This document shows, in pieces, positions 52,641 to 61,931 of a stretch of DNA of 64,000 nucleotides. Origin of the DNA: Flavobacterium aquiphilum (GTDB lineage: Bacteria; Bacteroidota; Bacteroidia; Flavobacteriales; Flavobacteriaceae). Position numbers and translations under genes: made by a program. The DNA lies in assembly GCF_027111335.1 (NCBI RefSeq), contig NZ_CP114288.1:4836001-4900000 (forward strand), given 5' to 3'. How positions within the stretch are numbered: the first letter of the stretch is position 1; the number at the start of each line of letters is the position of its first letter. Under the pieces are notes generated by a model. That model saw nothing but the letters and a program-made list of their open reading frames with translations, searched no databases and was not told the DNA's origin.

Positions 52641-53458
52641 TATTTCTTAAAACTCAAAACCCGGACAATATCACCAACCATAACTGTCCCTAGCCCCAAT
52701 CCAATAAGATTTTCGCCAAACAACACATTATTCCCAAAATTTCTATACTGTGACAATGTTTTCAAAGGGTCTTTACCAGAAACAACACCCTTTTCCTGAT
52801 CTACAGTTGTCATCACACATCGGGAACAAGGTTTCACCCCAACAAAAGGCACATTCCCGATTCTAAATTCACGCCAAGTATCCTCTTCAAAAGCTTCTCC
52901 ATTGGTAAAAACAAAATTAGGTCGGAATCGATTCATCGGAACCTTAACTTCCAGCCTCCCGTTCAAATCATCCAATGAAGACTGGCCTATAATCAAAAAA
53001 GGATAAGCATCCGAAAAAGAAGTATTTTCATCGCCTGTGATTGCATAATCAGGATCAACCTTTCTCTCACTCTCATCAGGCATATACACTAACCGCACTG
53101 AGAATCCTAATCGTTTAGTAAACCACTCTGTCGCCTTTTGGCTTACTTCAAAAGCATCAATCGTATCATCCCAAACCGTAACTTCAATTTTGAATGTTGT
53201 ATCCAAAAAAATAGGTCGAAGCGGAATTTCAATTGAATCCGACAATTCCCGATGAGTAATTCTCAAGAAATCACCAGCAATTTCAGGACGAAAAAGAGCT
53301 AATTCGGGATATTCCCTTTGGGATAAAAACCGACCATTATCATCCACCAACAACCATCTTCTATCCAATTCCAAACCACGATCGGTTACAAAGGCTTCTT
53401 TCAACGAAATACCTCCTAACGATTTTACTGGATACACCCAGATTTCTGACAGTTCCAT
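52640..53458 (-). CDS. MOSC domain protein
   Basis: A 272-residue protein with an N-terminal beta-barrel domain (MELSEIWVYPVKSLGGISLKEA, GLELDRRWLLVDDNGRFLSQRE) and a C-terminal MOSC domain (RFRPNFVFTN, GVKPCSRCVMTTVDQEKGV). The conserved Cys of the MOSC fold is present. MOSC proteins transfer sulfur or bind molybdenum cofactor; YcbX-like members reduce N-hydroxylated compounds. The start MELSEIW is chosen; a second ATG lies one codon upstream. No ferredoxin domain follows, unlike E. coli YcbX. Confidence 0.88.
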   Translation of the reverse strand: MELSEIWVYPVKSLGGISLKEAFVTDRGLELDRRWLLVDDNGRFLSQREYPELALFRPEIAGDFLRITHRELSDSIEIPLRPIFLDTTFKIEVTVWDDTIDAFEVSQKATEWFTKRLGFSVRLVYMPDESERKVDPDYAITGDENTSFSDAYPFLIIGQSSLDDLNGRLEVKVPMNRFRPNFVFTNGEAFEEDTWREFRIGNVPFVGVKPCSRCVMTTVDQEKGVVSGKDPLKTLSQYRNFGNNVLFGENLIGLGLGTVMVGDIVRVLSFKK

Positions 53459-53529
53459 CATATCATTATTTTTTTCAAATCTACAAATAATCAACTATTA
53501 CTGACATATTCAAGTCTTCCCTATTTTAA

Positions 53530-53558
53530 ACAAAAAACAGCCTTATCAAAAGGCTGTT
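53530..53558 (-). terminator. Terminator after the heavy-metal-binding protein gene
   Basis: AACAGCCTT and AAGGCTGTT form a hairpin followed on the minus strand by T residues. Confidence 0.7.
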
Positions 53559-53582
53559 AGAAATCTATAATTTCAGTTTTAT

Positions 53583-53936
53583 TTATTTTTTCTCTGTTTT
53601 CCTTTCAGTCATTGCCATACCACATTTTGGGCATTTCCCTGGTTTATCAGAACTTGAACCATCCATTGTGCAAACATATTTGCTTTTTTGGACAGTTGCA
53701 GCCGGAGCAGCTTTTGCAGTAGCATCATGTTTATGAACTGTTTCTTTACTAGCTACTAAATCCATTCCACACTTGCTACATTTCCCTTTTTTATCACTTA
53801 TTTCTTTGGGATGCATTGGGCAAACATACATTGTTTTTTGAACTTCTTTTTTAGGAGCTAAGGCAGTTGTTTGAGCTGACACTGCAGTTCCAATAGTAAA
53901 AAAGAATACGGTTAATGCAATAATTATCGATTTCAT
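53583..53936 (-). CDS. Secreted heavy-metal-binding-domain protein
   Basis: A 117-residue exported protein with a signal peptide (IIIALTVFFFTIGTAVSAQ). Two copies of a small metal-binding motif follow: YVCPMHPKEISDKKGKCSKCGMDL and YVCTMDGSSSDKPGKCPKCGMAM, each with C-x-M and CxxCGM. This matches the HMBD/YHS-like domain found at the N-terminus of CusB-type efflux proteins and CopA-like pumps. It may buffer copper or another metal in the periplasm. No efflux pump is adjacent. Confidence 0.82.
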   Translation of the reverse strand: MKSIIIALTVFFFTIGTAVSAQTTALAPKKEVQKTMYVCPMHPKEISDKKGKCSKCGMDLVASKETVHKHDATAKAAPAATVQKSKYVCTMDGSSSDKPGKCPKCGMAMTERKTEKK

Positions 53937-53962
53937 TATTTTAGTTTTAATTGATTAATAGA

Positions 53963-54307
53963 CTATTTATCGCTACCAACGATAGAATAAACGATAGACT
54001 GTGACAAGGAGAGTATAATACTGAAAAATATGGCAACCCATAACGAATCAACAGTAAAACCACCCACAATTTTGGTACATAGCAGTATCATCAAACCATT
54101 TACCACCAATAAAAATAATCCTAAAGTCACTATTGTAAAAGGCAAAGTCAGCAATACCATAATGGGCTTGATAAAGACGTTAAGTAGAGCTAAAACAACA
54201 GCTACTACCATTGCCGTAAATGGCCCAGCCACATGTACACCTGGTAAAAAATGAGCAATCCCAAAAACTAATCCTGCCGTAACAATAATTCTAATGATTA
54301 AATTCAT
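53963..54307 (-). CDS. Phage holin family (DUF360-type) membrane protein
   Basis: A 114-residue protein with four transmembrane segments (LIIRIIVTAGLVFGIAHFL, FTAMVVAVVLALLNVFI, LTLPFTIVTLGLFLLVVNGLMIL, LWVAIFFSIILSLSQSIVY). It belongs to the small conserved family called phage holin family/YvlD-like. These are chromosomal membrane proteins of unknown function; the name does not imply a prophage. Confidence 0.85.
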   Translation of the reverse strand: MNLIIRIIVTAGLVFGIAHFLPGVHVAGPFTAMVVAVVLALLNVFIKPIMVLLTLPFTIVTLGLFLLVVNGLMILLCTKIVGGFTVDSLWVAIFFSIILSLSQSIVYSIVGSDK

Positions 54308-54362
54308 AGCCCCGTTTTTTTAAATTTCAATAAATATAATAAATTTTAAATACTTTGTTAAA

Positions 54363-55124
54363 TTATTTTAAAAAAGTACTCACTAATTCATAAAACATTG
54401 CTGGATCTTCAGCATGAAGCCAATGTCCCACATTTGGAATTGTAACCACCTCAGAAGATGGAAAATGTTCTTTGATTCCATCAAAATCATTATCAAGAAT
54501 ATAATTGGAATTTCCACCTCGAATAAAAAGTGTCGGTTTATCAAAAGTGAGTCCAGAACCTAATGCCTTACCGATTTCTTCAATCTTTCTATTGAAAACG
54601 TCCAAATTAAATCGAAAAGCCAATTGCCCTGGCTCTTGCCAATATAAACTTTTCATCAAAAACTGGCGTGTTCCAAAGTCGGGAATATAATTCTTCATAA
54701 TCTCCTCAACCTCATTTCTACTTGGCTTAACCGAAAAATCAACTGCATTAAGTCCAGCTAATATATCCTGATGGTGAGGTGCATAAAATTTAGGTCCAAT
54801 ATCGGCCACCACCAATCTATTGACCAAATCCGGATAGGATGTCGCCAAAAGCATTGCCGTTTTACCGCCCATAGAATGACCAATAACATCAATGGATTCT
54901 AATCCGTTTTCTTGACAATAATCAAAAACATCCTGAACCATATCTTCATAACTGAATTCTTCTGAATGAAAACTTCGTCCATGATTGCGCAAATCCAACA
55001 TATGCACTTGAAAACCGTCAGCAGCAAATTGGCTTCCCAATGTTTTCCAATTGTCAGACATTCCGAGAAAACCATGAATAATAACTAAAGGTTTCCCTGA
55101 ACCTTCTATTTTTGAGTAAAGCAT
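54363..55124 (-). CDS. Alpha/beta hydrolase (YbfF-like esterase)
   Basis: A 253-residue alpha/beta fold hydrolase. Oxyanion region: VIIHGFLGMSDNW. Catalytic Ser is in VIGHSMGGKTAM, Asp is near VVADIGPKFY or later in the lid region, and His is in IPNVGHWLHAEDP. It resembles YbfF-type acyl esterases. A GATT-rich repeat lies directly upstream, before the pdxJ gene on the same strand. Confidence 0.9.
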   Translation of the reverse strand: MLYSKIEGSGKPLVIIHGFLGMSDNWKTLGSQFAADGFQVHMLDLRNHGRSFHSEEFSYEDMVQDVFDYCQENGLESIDVIGHSMGGKTAMLLATSYPDLVNRLVVADIGPKFYAPHHQDILAGLNAVDFSVKPSRNEVEEIMKNYIPDFGTRQFLMKSLYWQEPGQLAFRFNLDVFNRKIEEIGKALGSGLTFDKPTLFIRGGNSNYILDNDFDGIKEHFPSSEVVTIPNVGHWLHAEDPAMFYELVSTFLK

Positions 55125-55127
55125 TAC

Positions 55128-55166
55128 GATTTTAGATTGCAGATTTTAGATTTTAGATTGCAGATT
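55128..55166. repeat. TTTTAGATTGCAGATT repeats before the hydrolase gene
   Basis: GATTTTAGATTGCAGA and GATTTTAGATTGCAGATT are in direct repetition; the same words occur at 41763-41883. Confidence 0.6.
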
Positions 55167-55203
55167 AAAACCTACATTAAAAATCATCTATCTTGTTTAT
55201 TAA

Positions 55204-55917
55204 CTATTTTAATTTTTGCAGATACATATTGACCACATTGTCCAAACCAAGATACAAAGCCTCGGCAATCAAAGCATGACCGATAGAAACCTCTAATAAC
55301 CCAGGAATATTTTGTTTAAAAAACTGAATATTATCCAAACTTAAATCGTGTCCTGCATTGATTCCTAAACCTAATTCATTAGCCAAAACTGCCGATTCAA
55401 CATAAGGAATAATCCCTTTTTCGTTTCCTAAACCGTATTGATGGGCAAAGGATTCTGTGTATAACTCGATTCTATCTGTTCCGGTTTTTTTCGCTCCTTC
55501 GATCATATCTAATTGAGGATCAACAAAAATAGAAGTTCTAATACCGTTACGTTGAAATTCTTGAATCATCTCAGTTAAGTATTCCTGATTTTTTACTGTG
55601 TCCCAACCTGCAGAAGAAGTAATGGCTCCAATCGCATCTGGAACAAGAGTTACTTGATCTGGTTTACATTCCAACACTAAATCAATAAAATTATGCTGTG
55701 GATTTCCCTCAATGTTATATTCGGTATAAACAATAGATTTTAAATCACGAGCATCTTGATAACGAATATGACGTTCATCTGGACGTGGATGAATTGTGAT
55801 TCCCTGAGCACCAAACTTCTGAATATCTGTGGCTACTTTCAGTAAATCAGGCACATTTCCGCCACGAGCATTGCGCAAAGTGGCTATTTTATTTATATTA
55901 ACACTAAGTTTTGTCAT
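55204..55917 (-). CDS. pdxJ: Pyridoxine 5'-phosphate synthase
   Basis: A 237-residue TIM-barrel enzyme joining 1-deoxyxylulose-5-phosphate and 3-amino-1-hydroxyacetone phosphate in the DXP-dependent vitamin B6 pathway. [18 protein letters not shown] starts the protein (the usual HxxxxARN variant is present), then [22 protein letters not shown], and [13 protein letters not shown] with the C-terminal [17 protein letters not shown]. pdxA is not visible in this window. Confidence 0.94.
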   Translation of the reverse strand: MTKLSVNINKIATLRNARGGNVPDLLKVATDIQKFGAQGITIHPRPDERHIRYQDARDLKSIVYTEYNIEGNPQHNFIDLVLECKPDQVTLVPDAIGAITSSAGWDTVKNQEYLTEMIQEFQRNGIRTSIFVDPQLDMIEGAKKTGTDRIELYTESFAHQYGLGNEKGIIPYVESAVLANELGLGINAGHDLSLDNIQFFKQNIPGLLEVSIGHALIAEALYLGLDNVVNMYLQKLK

Positions 55918-56031
55918 AGAAACAGTTATTTATCGTGTATTATTATTTTTGACAATGCAAAAATACAAAGTAAAAGGTAGCATATTTTGTATATTTTTGA
56001 TTATTTTGCATCGATTATAGAGGATAGATTT

Positions 56032-56691
56032 ATGACAAATTTAAAAGATTACATCACAAACGACTACAAAGCAATTGATGCTCAAGAAACTATTGGATCC
56101 GTTCAAGATTTTTTTGGTGATTTATCCTTTTCCCACTTCCCTATTATTGAAGATGAAATTTTCATCGGAAGTATTGCTGCCGAAGACATTGAAACTTTCG
56201 ACAGTGACAAAAAAATCAACGATTACAAATACGTCCTGGAACATTTTTTTGCCAGAACCGACATGATTTGGCTAGATGTCTTAGAAGTTTTTGCCAAAAA
56301 CCACACAAACTTGGTTCCTATCTTAGACGAAAACAATAAATATGTTGGGTATTATGAAATCGAGGACATCATCAAGTTTTTTCATGAAACCCCTTTCTTA
56401 AAAGAGCCGGGAGTCATTATTATAGTGAGAAAAAACACTATTGATTATTCAATGAGTCAAATTACACAAATTGTCGAAAGCAATAATGGTAAGCTTTTAG
56501 GCCTTTTTATCTCAAATTCGGATGTTGACACCACAGAAGTAACTATCAAAATTAGCGTAGGTTCATTAAACGAAATTATTCAAACTTTCAGAAGATACAA
56601 CTACGATATCATTTCGGAACATAACGAGGACAATTACATCAAAACCCTAAAAGATCGTTCGGATTATTTAGACAAATACCTGAACATGTAA
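56032..56691 (+). CDS. CBS-domain protein
   Basis: A 219-residue protein with two CBS motifs. The first (VQDFFGDLSFSHFPIIEDEIFIGSI) and the second (AKNHTNLVPILDENNKYVGYYE) form a probable Bateman module that may bind adenine nucleotides. Residues ~140-205 (GVIIIVRKNTIDYSMSQIT) look ACT-like. The start MTNLKDYITNDYK was chosen; a longer reading adds unconserved residues. nadK follows 62 bases downstream in the same orientation, so a shared transcript and regulatory link are possible. Confidence 0.85.
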   Translation: MTNLKDYITNDYKAIDAQETIGSVQDFFGDLSFSHFPIIEDEIFIGSIAAEDIETFDSDKKINDYKYVLEHFFARTDMIWLDVLEVFAKNHTNLVPILDENNKYVGYYEIEDIIKFFHETPFLKEPGVIIIVRKNTIDYSMSQITQIVESNNGKLLGLFISNSDVDTTEVTIKISVGSLNEIIQTFRRYNYDIISEHNEDNYIKTLKDRSDYLDKYLNM

Positions 56692-56753
56692 TTTTCTGGA
56701 TTACAACATTTAAAATCCAAAGACACCAATAACACAAATCAAAAACAAAAGAA

Positions 56754-57638
56754 ATGAAAGTAGCTATTTTTGGCCAATATTATTTAGTGAGTACAGAACC
56801 TATCATAAAAGACATTTTTCTGTTTTTCAAGAATAATAATGTGGAAATGGTTATAGAAGATAATTTCTTGAACATGTTGTATGAAAAAAAAATCATAGAA
56901 AACAAATACAACACTTTTGCTTCCCATGACGAGCTGGATTCTAGTTTTGACATGTTGATTAGTATTGGTGGAGACGGAACTATGCTAAGAGCGGTTACTT
57001 TAGTCCGCGATTCTGGAGTTCCAATTTTGGGAATAAACGCCGGGAGATTGGGATTTTTGGCAACTGTACAAAAAGAAAACATAGCTGCCTTTATGCAAAT
57101 TGTTATTGACAAAAAATATAAAATCTCGAAAAGAGCATTATTAAGCCTTACCTCTGATCCCGAAAACAAAACTATTGAAGGGCTTAACTTTGCCTTGAAT
57201 GAAATAAGCGTGGGCAGAAAGGACACTACTTCCATGATAACTATAGAAACGTATTTGGACGATGAATTTTTGAATTCTTATTGGGCAGACGGTTTAATTA
57301 TTGCAACTCCAACAGGAACAACTGGTTATTCATTGAGCTGTGGCGGGCCAATTTTAACTCCCGATGTAAAAAGTTTGGTAATTACCCCAATCGCTCCGCA
57401 CAATTTGAATGCAAGACCTCTTGTAATTCCAGATACAACTGAAATACGTATAAAAGTTTCCGGAAGAGAAGAACAATACCTTGTATCGCTCGATTCCAGA
57501 ATTACAAGTGCCACAAATGACACTATTTTGACCATAAAAAAAACGAATTTCGAAATAAACATGGTGGAGATTCCCGGAGAAACTTTCTTAAAAACCCTGA
57601 GAACAAAATTGCTTTGGGGAGAGGATAGAAGGAATTAA
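56754..57638 (+). CDS. nadK: NAD kinase
   Basis: A 294-residue enzyme that phosphorylates NAD to NADP. The GGDGTMLRAV motif carries the catalytic Asp, and GINAGRLGFLA, LNEISVGRKDTTSM and TPTGTTGYSLSCGGPIL are all present. It is the usual length. It follows the CBS gene and precedes porG. Confidence 0.95.
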   Translation: MKVAIFGQYYLVSTEPIIKDIFLFFKNNNVEMVIEDNFLNMLYEKKIIENKYNTFASHDELDSSFDMLISIGGDGTMLRAVTLVRDSGVPILGINAGRLGFLATVQKENIAAFMQIVIDKKYKISKRALLSLTSDPENKTIEGLNFALNEISVGRKDTTSMITIETYLDDEFLNSYWADGLIIATPTGTTGYSLSCGGPILTPDVKSLVITPIAPHNLNARPLVIPDTTEIRIKVSGREEQYLVSLDSRITSATNDTILTIKKTNFEINMVEIPGETFLKTLRTKLLWGEDRRN

Positions 57639-57738
57639 ACTACTATACGAATTATTCCGTTTAATCGTTAATATCATAACCTTTATATATAAAAAAAGGG
57701 ATCTCGTCTAAAAAAAGACAGTATTCCTAAGATACGTA

Positions 57739-57767
57739 TTGAATCCTATTGATAATTATTATATTTG
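57739..57767 (+). promoter_or_regulatory. Promoter of porG-uppS-bamA
   Basis: ATTG near 57738-57741, an 18-base spacer and TATATTTG at 57760-57767 fit the Bacteroidota consensus, 19 bases before the porG start. Confidence 0.55.
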
Positions 57768-57785
57768 CAGGCAATTTTATAATTT

Positions 57786-58463
57786 ATGAATAAAATTTTC
57801 ATTTCATTTTTGTGCTTTTTTACCTTTACTTCTATTCATTCCCAAATTAATGAAATAGGAGTTTTTCTTGGAGGCAGTAATCACATAGGAGACGTAGGTT
57901 CAACAACTTACATAGCTCCGAATGAGCCTGCATTTGGTATTTTATACAAATGGAATAAAAGTCCGAGACACGCATACCGATTTTCCTACACACAATCGCA
58001 AATGTCCGGCGATGACCGTGATTCAGATGAAACAGGAAGGTACAATAGAGGTTATAAGTTCAAAAACAACATTAAAGAGTTCTCTGCGGGGTTAGAATTT
58101 AATTTTTTTGATTTTAACTTACATGAATCAAAAACAAAATTAACTCCTTATGTATATTCCGGTTTAAGTTATTTCTTTTACGATGATCTATATATCATTT
58201 CGGGAGTTACACATAAAAATGGCATAAAAAGCAATGTTGCCATACCAATGACGGTTGGTATCAAATCAAATATTTCAAGAAGTTTTGTTTTAGCTTTAGA
58301 AGTTGGTGCTCGATACACTTTTACAGATAATCTTGATGGAAGTCATCCGAGTGATGGTAGTTTACCCAAATTTGGAAATTTAAACAATAATGATTGGTAT
58401 GTTTTCTCAGGATTAACATTAACCTATACTTTCGGAGAAAAACCGTGTTACTGCGCAGAATAA
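57786..58463 (+). CDS. porG: PorG-like outer-membrane beta-barrel (DUF6089)
   Basis: A 225-residue exported protein with a signal peptide (KIFISFLCFFTFTSIHSQ) and an eight-stranded-barrel-type sequence rich in alternating aromatic residues (INEIGVFLGGSNHIGDVG at the start, WYVFSGLTLTYTF at the end). It matches the family that includes PorG, an outer-membrane part of the type IX secretion core ring. Position also fits: in Porphyromonas, porG is followed by uppS and bamA. Gene symbol assigned by family and synteny. Confidence 0.8.
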   Translation: MNKIFISFLCFFTFTSIHSQINEIGVFLGGSNHIGDVGSTTYIAPNEPAFGILYKWNKSPRHAYRFSYTQSQMSGDDRDSDETGRYNRGYKFKNNIKEFSAGLEFNFFDFNLHESKTKLTPYVYSGLSYFFYDDLYIISGVTHKNGIKSNVAIPMTVGIKSNISRSFVLALEVGARYTFTDNLDGSHPSDGSLPKFGNLNNNDWYVFSGLTLTYTFGEKPCYCAE

Positions 58464-58470
58464 ATTTAAG

Positions 58471-59208
58471 ATGTTAAAAGAACAAATAAATAAAGACAAT
58501 ATCCCAAAACATGTAGCCATCATTATGGATGGTAATGGTCGTTGGGCGAAACAACAAGGTTTTATCAGAACACTTGGACATAAAACTGGTTCAAAATCAT
58601 TAAAAAAAATCATTAAAGAAAGTTCGGACATAGGAATCGAATACCTGACCCTATATGCGTTTTCCACTGAAAACTGGAACAGGCCTAAGCTTGAAGTAGA
58701 TACCTTAATGAAGGTTTTGATTAATACTTTAAAAAAAGAACTCAAAACCATGCTGGAAGACAACGTTAAGATGAATGCGATCGGCAATTTGGACAAACTC
58801 CCAGAAAATGCACAAAAGCAATTATTTGAGGTAATTGAAAAAACAAAAGACAATACAAAATTAACAATAACACTTGCCTTGAGCTACGGATCTAGGGAAG
58901 AATTAGTTAATGCAGTACGAATAATCAGCGATAAAGTTAAAAATAATATAATTTCAATAGACAATATTGACGATTCAATTATAAATGAGCATCTTTACAC
59001 GCATAATCTGCCAGATGTTGATTTATTGATAAGAACAAGTGGTGAGTATAGAATAAGTAATTTTCTACTTTGGCAAATAGCTTATTCAGAATTATACTTT
59101 ACCGATGTCTTATGGCCAGACTTTAAAGAAAAAGATTTACATCAGGCAATCATTGCTTATCAAAAAAGAGAGCGTCGATTTGGAAAAACAAGTGAACAAA
59201 TTAAATAA
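58471..59208 (+). CDS. uppS: Isoprenyl (undecaprenyl diphosphate) synthase
   Basis: A 245-residue cis-prenyltransferase that makes the C55 lipid carrier for peptidoglycan and LPS. HVAIIMDGNGRWAKQQGF carries the catalytic Asp. TLYAFSTENWNRP, ALSYGSREEL and DLLIRTSGEYRISNFLLWQ with the YSELYFTDVLWPDF region complete the family set. It is seven bases after porG, and its end overlaps the probable bamA start. Confidence 0.95.
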   Translation: MLKEQINKDNIPKHVAIIMDGNGRWAKQQGFIRTLGHKTGSKSLKKIIKESSDIGIEYLTLYAFSTENWNRPKLEVDTLMKVLINTLKKELKTMLEDNVKMNAIGNLDKLPENAQKQLFEVIEKTKDNTKLTITLALSYGSREELVNAVRIISDKVKNNIISIDNIDDSIINEHLYTHNLPDVDLLIRTSGEYRISNFLLWQIAYSELYFTDVLWPDFKEKDLHQAIIAYQKRERRFGKTSEQIK

Positions 59209-61885
59209 TATTTTAGTGTTACATAAAAGCATAAAACTAGTCCTTACCTTTTTAATTTTAGGAGTATTCACTCAAATTAAGGCGCAAGACAGAGTACCGT
59301 TTGACCAAGGTAAAAAATACATATTAGCGGACGTAAAAGTAGTTGGAGATATCAGTTTCAACCCTCAAACGGTAGTTACCTTTGCCGGTTTGGAAAAAGG
59401 GCAAGAAATCACAGTGCCAGGGGAACAAATTAGTGCTTCTATAAAAAAACTGGGAAAACTGGGACTTTTTGATGAAATTTCATTTTATGTAAATAAAATA
59501 GAAAACGATAGCATTTATTTGGACTTGAACATTAAAGAATTGCCAAAAATCAACGAAGTGAAGTTTGTAGGGGTATCCAAAAGCAAAACTGAATCTTTTA
59601 TTAAAGACAATGGTTTGACCAATGGCAAAATCGTAACCGAAAATTTAATCACCACCACAAAAAATTATATTGAGAAAAAATATAAAAAAGACGGTTTTTT
59701 CAATGCAAAAACTTACATAACCACAACAAAAGACACGGCAAACGCCAATCATGTTAACATGCTTGTAAAAGTTGACATAGGCGAAAAAGTAAAAGTCTAT
59801 AAAATTGATTTCGAAGGCAACAAAGAAGTTTCAAGTGACAAACTCCATGCTGCCATGAAAAACACAAAAGAGAAAAACATTACTCATGTTTTAAAGAGAT
59901 CAAAGTTTATAGAAGATAAATACCAAGAAGACTTAGGAAAAATAGTTGAAGCATACAAAAAAATAGGTTATCGTGACGCCCGTGTTGTGAACGATTCCGT
60001 TACCTATAACAAAGAAAAGAAATCAGTTTATATCAAAATAAAAGTTGAAGAAGGAATTAAATATTATTTTGGTGATATTAAATTCATTGGAAACACTGTT
60101 TATTCTGACGATCAACTTAAAAGCTATCTTGGCATCCGTAAAGGAGATGTTTATAACGGTGTTTTGTTACAAGAAAGGATTGCAGATAAATCAAAGCCAG
60201 ACGGAGAAGACATTACCAATTTATACCAGAATAACGGATACTTATTTTCGAACATCAATGCTGTAGAAACAAAAACAACTGATAACGTTATTGATTTTGA
60301 AATCCGTATTACAGAAGGACCAATAGCCTACTTCAATAAAATTACCGTTGTTGGAAATGATAAAACCAACGACGAAGTTATTTATAGAGAATTAAGAACA
60401 CATCCGGGAGAAAAATACAACAAAGCACTATTAGTTAGAACCATAAGAGAAATTGGGCAATTAGGATTTTTTGATCCTGAAAAAATTGAACCAAAATTCA
60501 AAAATGTCGATGCTGGAGCAGGAACAGTTGATATCGAATACAACGTAGTAGAAAAAGGAGCCAGTCAAATTGAACTTCAAGGAGGATACGGTGGTGGAGG
60601 TTTCGTGGGAACTTTAGGACTTTCATTCAACAACTTTTCGGCTAGAAATTTATTCCATAAAGATGCTTATAAACCAGTTCCTATGGGAGATGGAGAAAAA
60701 GTAGCCTTACGTTTACAAGCAAGTTCTTACTACAAAACCTATAGTTTATCTTTTTCAGAGCCATGGTTTGGAGGAAAAAAACCTGTTAGCTTTAGCAGCT
60801 CATTTGCTTTTAGCCAGCAATACAGTACCAACTATCAATTGCAAAATGTAGATAAATCAAAATACATCAATATTTTATCATTGTCTGTTGGAATGGCGAA
60901 AAGGCTTACAGTACCTGATGATTTCTTTACACTTTCACAGTCTATTAGGTTCCAACGCTACGATTTGCACAACTATTATTATGGACTGTTTACCTTTGCA
61001 AATGGTCAATCGAGAAACCTGTCCTATTCTATTGGTTTAACCAGAGATAGTAGAGGTGCCAACCCGATCTTTCCAACCTATGGTGCTACCTTTGGGCTAA
61101 CAGGTGAGTTTACACTACCCTATTCCTTATTTAACGGCATAAATTATGCGACATTAGGACAACAAGAAAAATATAAATATATTTACTCTGGAACTTCTTA
61201 TGTAGATAATAATGATAGAGTTGTAAATGCAGGAGATTACTTAGACAAACTGCCATCATCCACTGGTTCTGTTCCAAATAAAGTTGATAACTATCAAGAC
61301 GCAGTAGCCGATCCAGCTAAAGTAGATCAGGAAAAATACAAATGGCTAGAATACTATAAAGTTCAATTTACAGGAGACTGGTACACAACTTTATACAAAA
61401 AATTAGTATTGCGTACTTTAATGCAATTTGGATTTTTGGGAGCTTATAATCAAGACCGAGGGGTTATTCCTTTCGAAAGATATTATTTAGGAGGAGACGG
61501 TATGGCTGGTAGCTCAATTGACGGAAGACAAAACATACAGTTGAGAGGATATGAAAACGGTGCATTGACACCAGCAAATTCAAATGGAGATGCATATGGA
61601 GCTACTATTTACAATAAATTCTCTATGGAATTGCGTTATCCTATTACATTAAAACAATCTGCCTCTATTTATGCATTAACATTTGCAGAAGCAGGTCAAT
61701 CATACGCCTCTTTATCCGATTATCAACCGTTTAATTTGGCTAGATCAGCTGGTGCCGGGCTAAGAGTATTTATGCCAGCATTTGGATTATTAGGAATTGA
61801 TTTCGGTTATGGATTCGATGCTGTTCCAGGAGCGATAAAACCAAGTGGATGGCAAACACATTTTATCATAGGTCAACAATTTTAA
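59180..61885 (+). CDS. bamA: Outer membrane protein assembly factor BamA
   Basis: About 900 residues. A signal peptide (KSIKLVLTFLILGVFTQIKAQ), then five POTRA domains (about residues 50-430) and a C-terminal 16-strand Omp85 barrel, ending in the aromatic FIIGQQF. ERYYLGGDGMAGSSIDGRQNIQLRGYENG is in the loop 6 region that carries the conserved RGY/F-type motif. It inserts beta-barrel proteins such as porins. The start is uncertain: TTG 59180, GTG 59192 and GTG 59216 all give the same signal peptide; there is no ATG in the right place. Confidence 0.93.
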   Translation: MEKQVNKLNNILVLHKSIKLVLTFLILGVFTQIKAQDRVPFDQGKKYILADVKVVGDISFNPQTVVTFAGLEKGQEITVPGEQISASIKKLGKLGLFDEISFYVNKIENDSIYLDLNIKELPKINEVKFVGVSKSKTESFIKDNGLTNGKIVTENLITTTKNYIEKKYKKDGFFNAKTYITTTKDTANANHVNMLVKVDIGEKVKVYKIDFEGNKEVSSDKLHAAMKNTKEKNITHVLKRSKFIEDKYQEDLGKIVEAYKKIGYRDARVVNDSVTYNKEKKSVYIKIKVEEGIKYYFGDIKFIGNTVYSDDQLKSYLGIRKGDVYNGVLLQERIADKSKPDGEDITNLYQNNGYLFSNINAVETKTTDNVIDFEIRITEGPIAYFNKITVVGNDKTNDEVIYRELRTHPGEKYNKALLVRTIREIGQLGFFDPEKIEPKFKNVDAGAGTVDIEYNVVEKGASQIELQGGYGGGGFVGTLGLSFNNFSARNLFHKDAYKPVPMGDGEKVALRLQASSYYKTYSLSFSEPWFGGKKPVSFSSSFAFSQQYSTNYQLQNVDKSKYINILSLSVGMAKRLTVPDDFFTLSQSIRFQRYDLHNYYYGLFTFANGQSRNLSYSIGLTRDSRGANPIFPTYGATFGLTGEFTLPYSLFNGINYATLGQQEKYKYIYSGTSYVDNNDRVVNAGDYLDKLPSSTGSVPNKVDNYQDAVADPAKVDQEKYKWLEYYKVQFTGDWYTTLYKKLVLRTLMQFGFLGAYNQDRGVIPFERYYLGGDGMAGSSIDGRQNIQLRGYENGALTPANSNGDAYGATIYNKFSMELRYPITLKQSASIYALTFAEAGQSYASLSDYQPFNLARSAGAGLRVFMPAFGLLGIDFGYGFDAVPGAIKPSGWQTHFIIGQQF

Positions 61886-61931
61886 GTAAATTTGGCTTAA
61901 ATTTGGTTTAGAATTTCTAAAATTAAAAATT

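Noticed and set aside
53963..54307. Prophage or lysis cassette, because of the phage holin family name
   Set aside because: The protein is a common chromosomal four-helix membrane protein and no phage gene is nearby.
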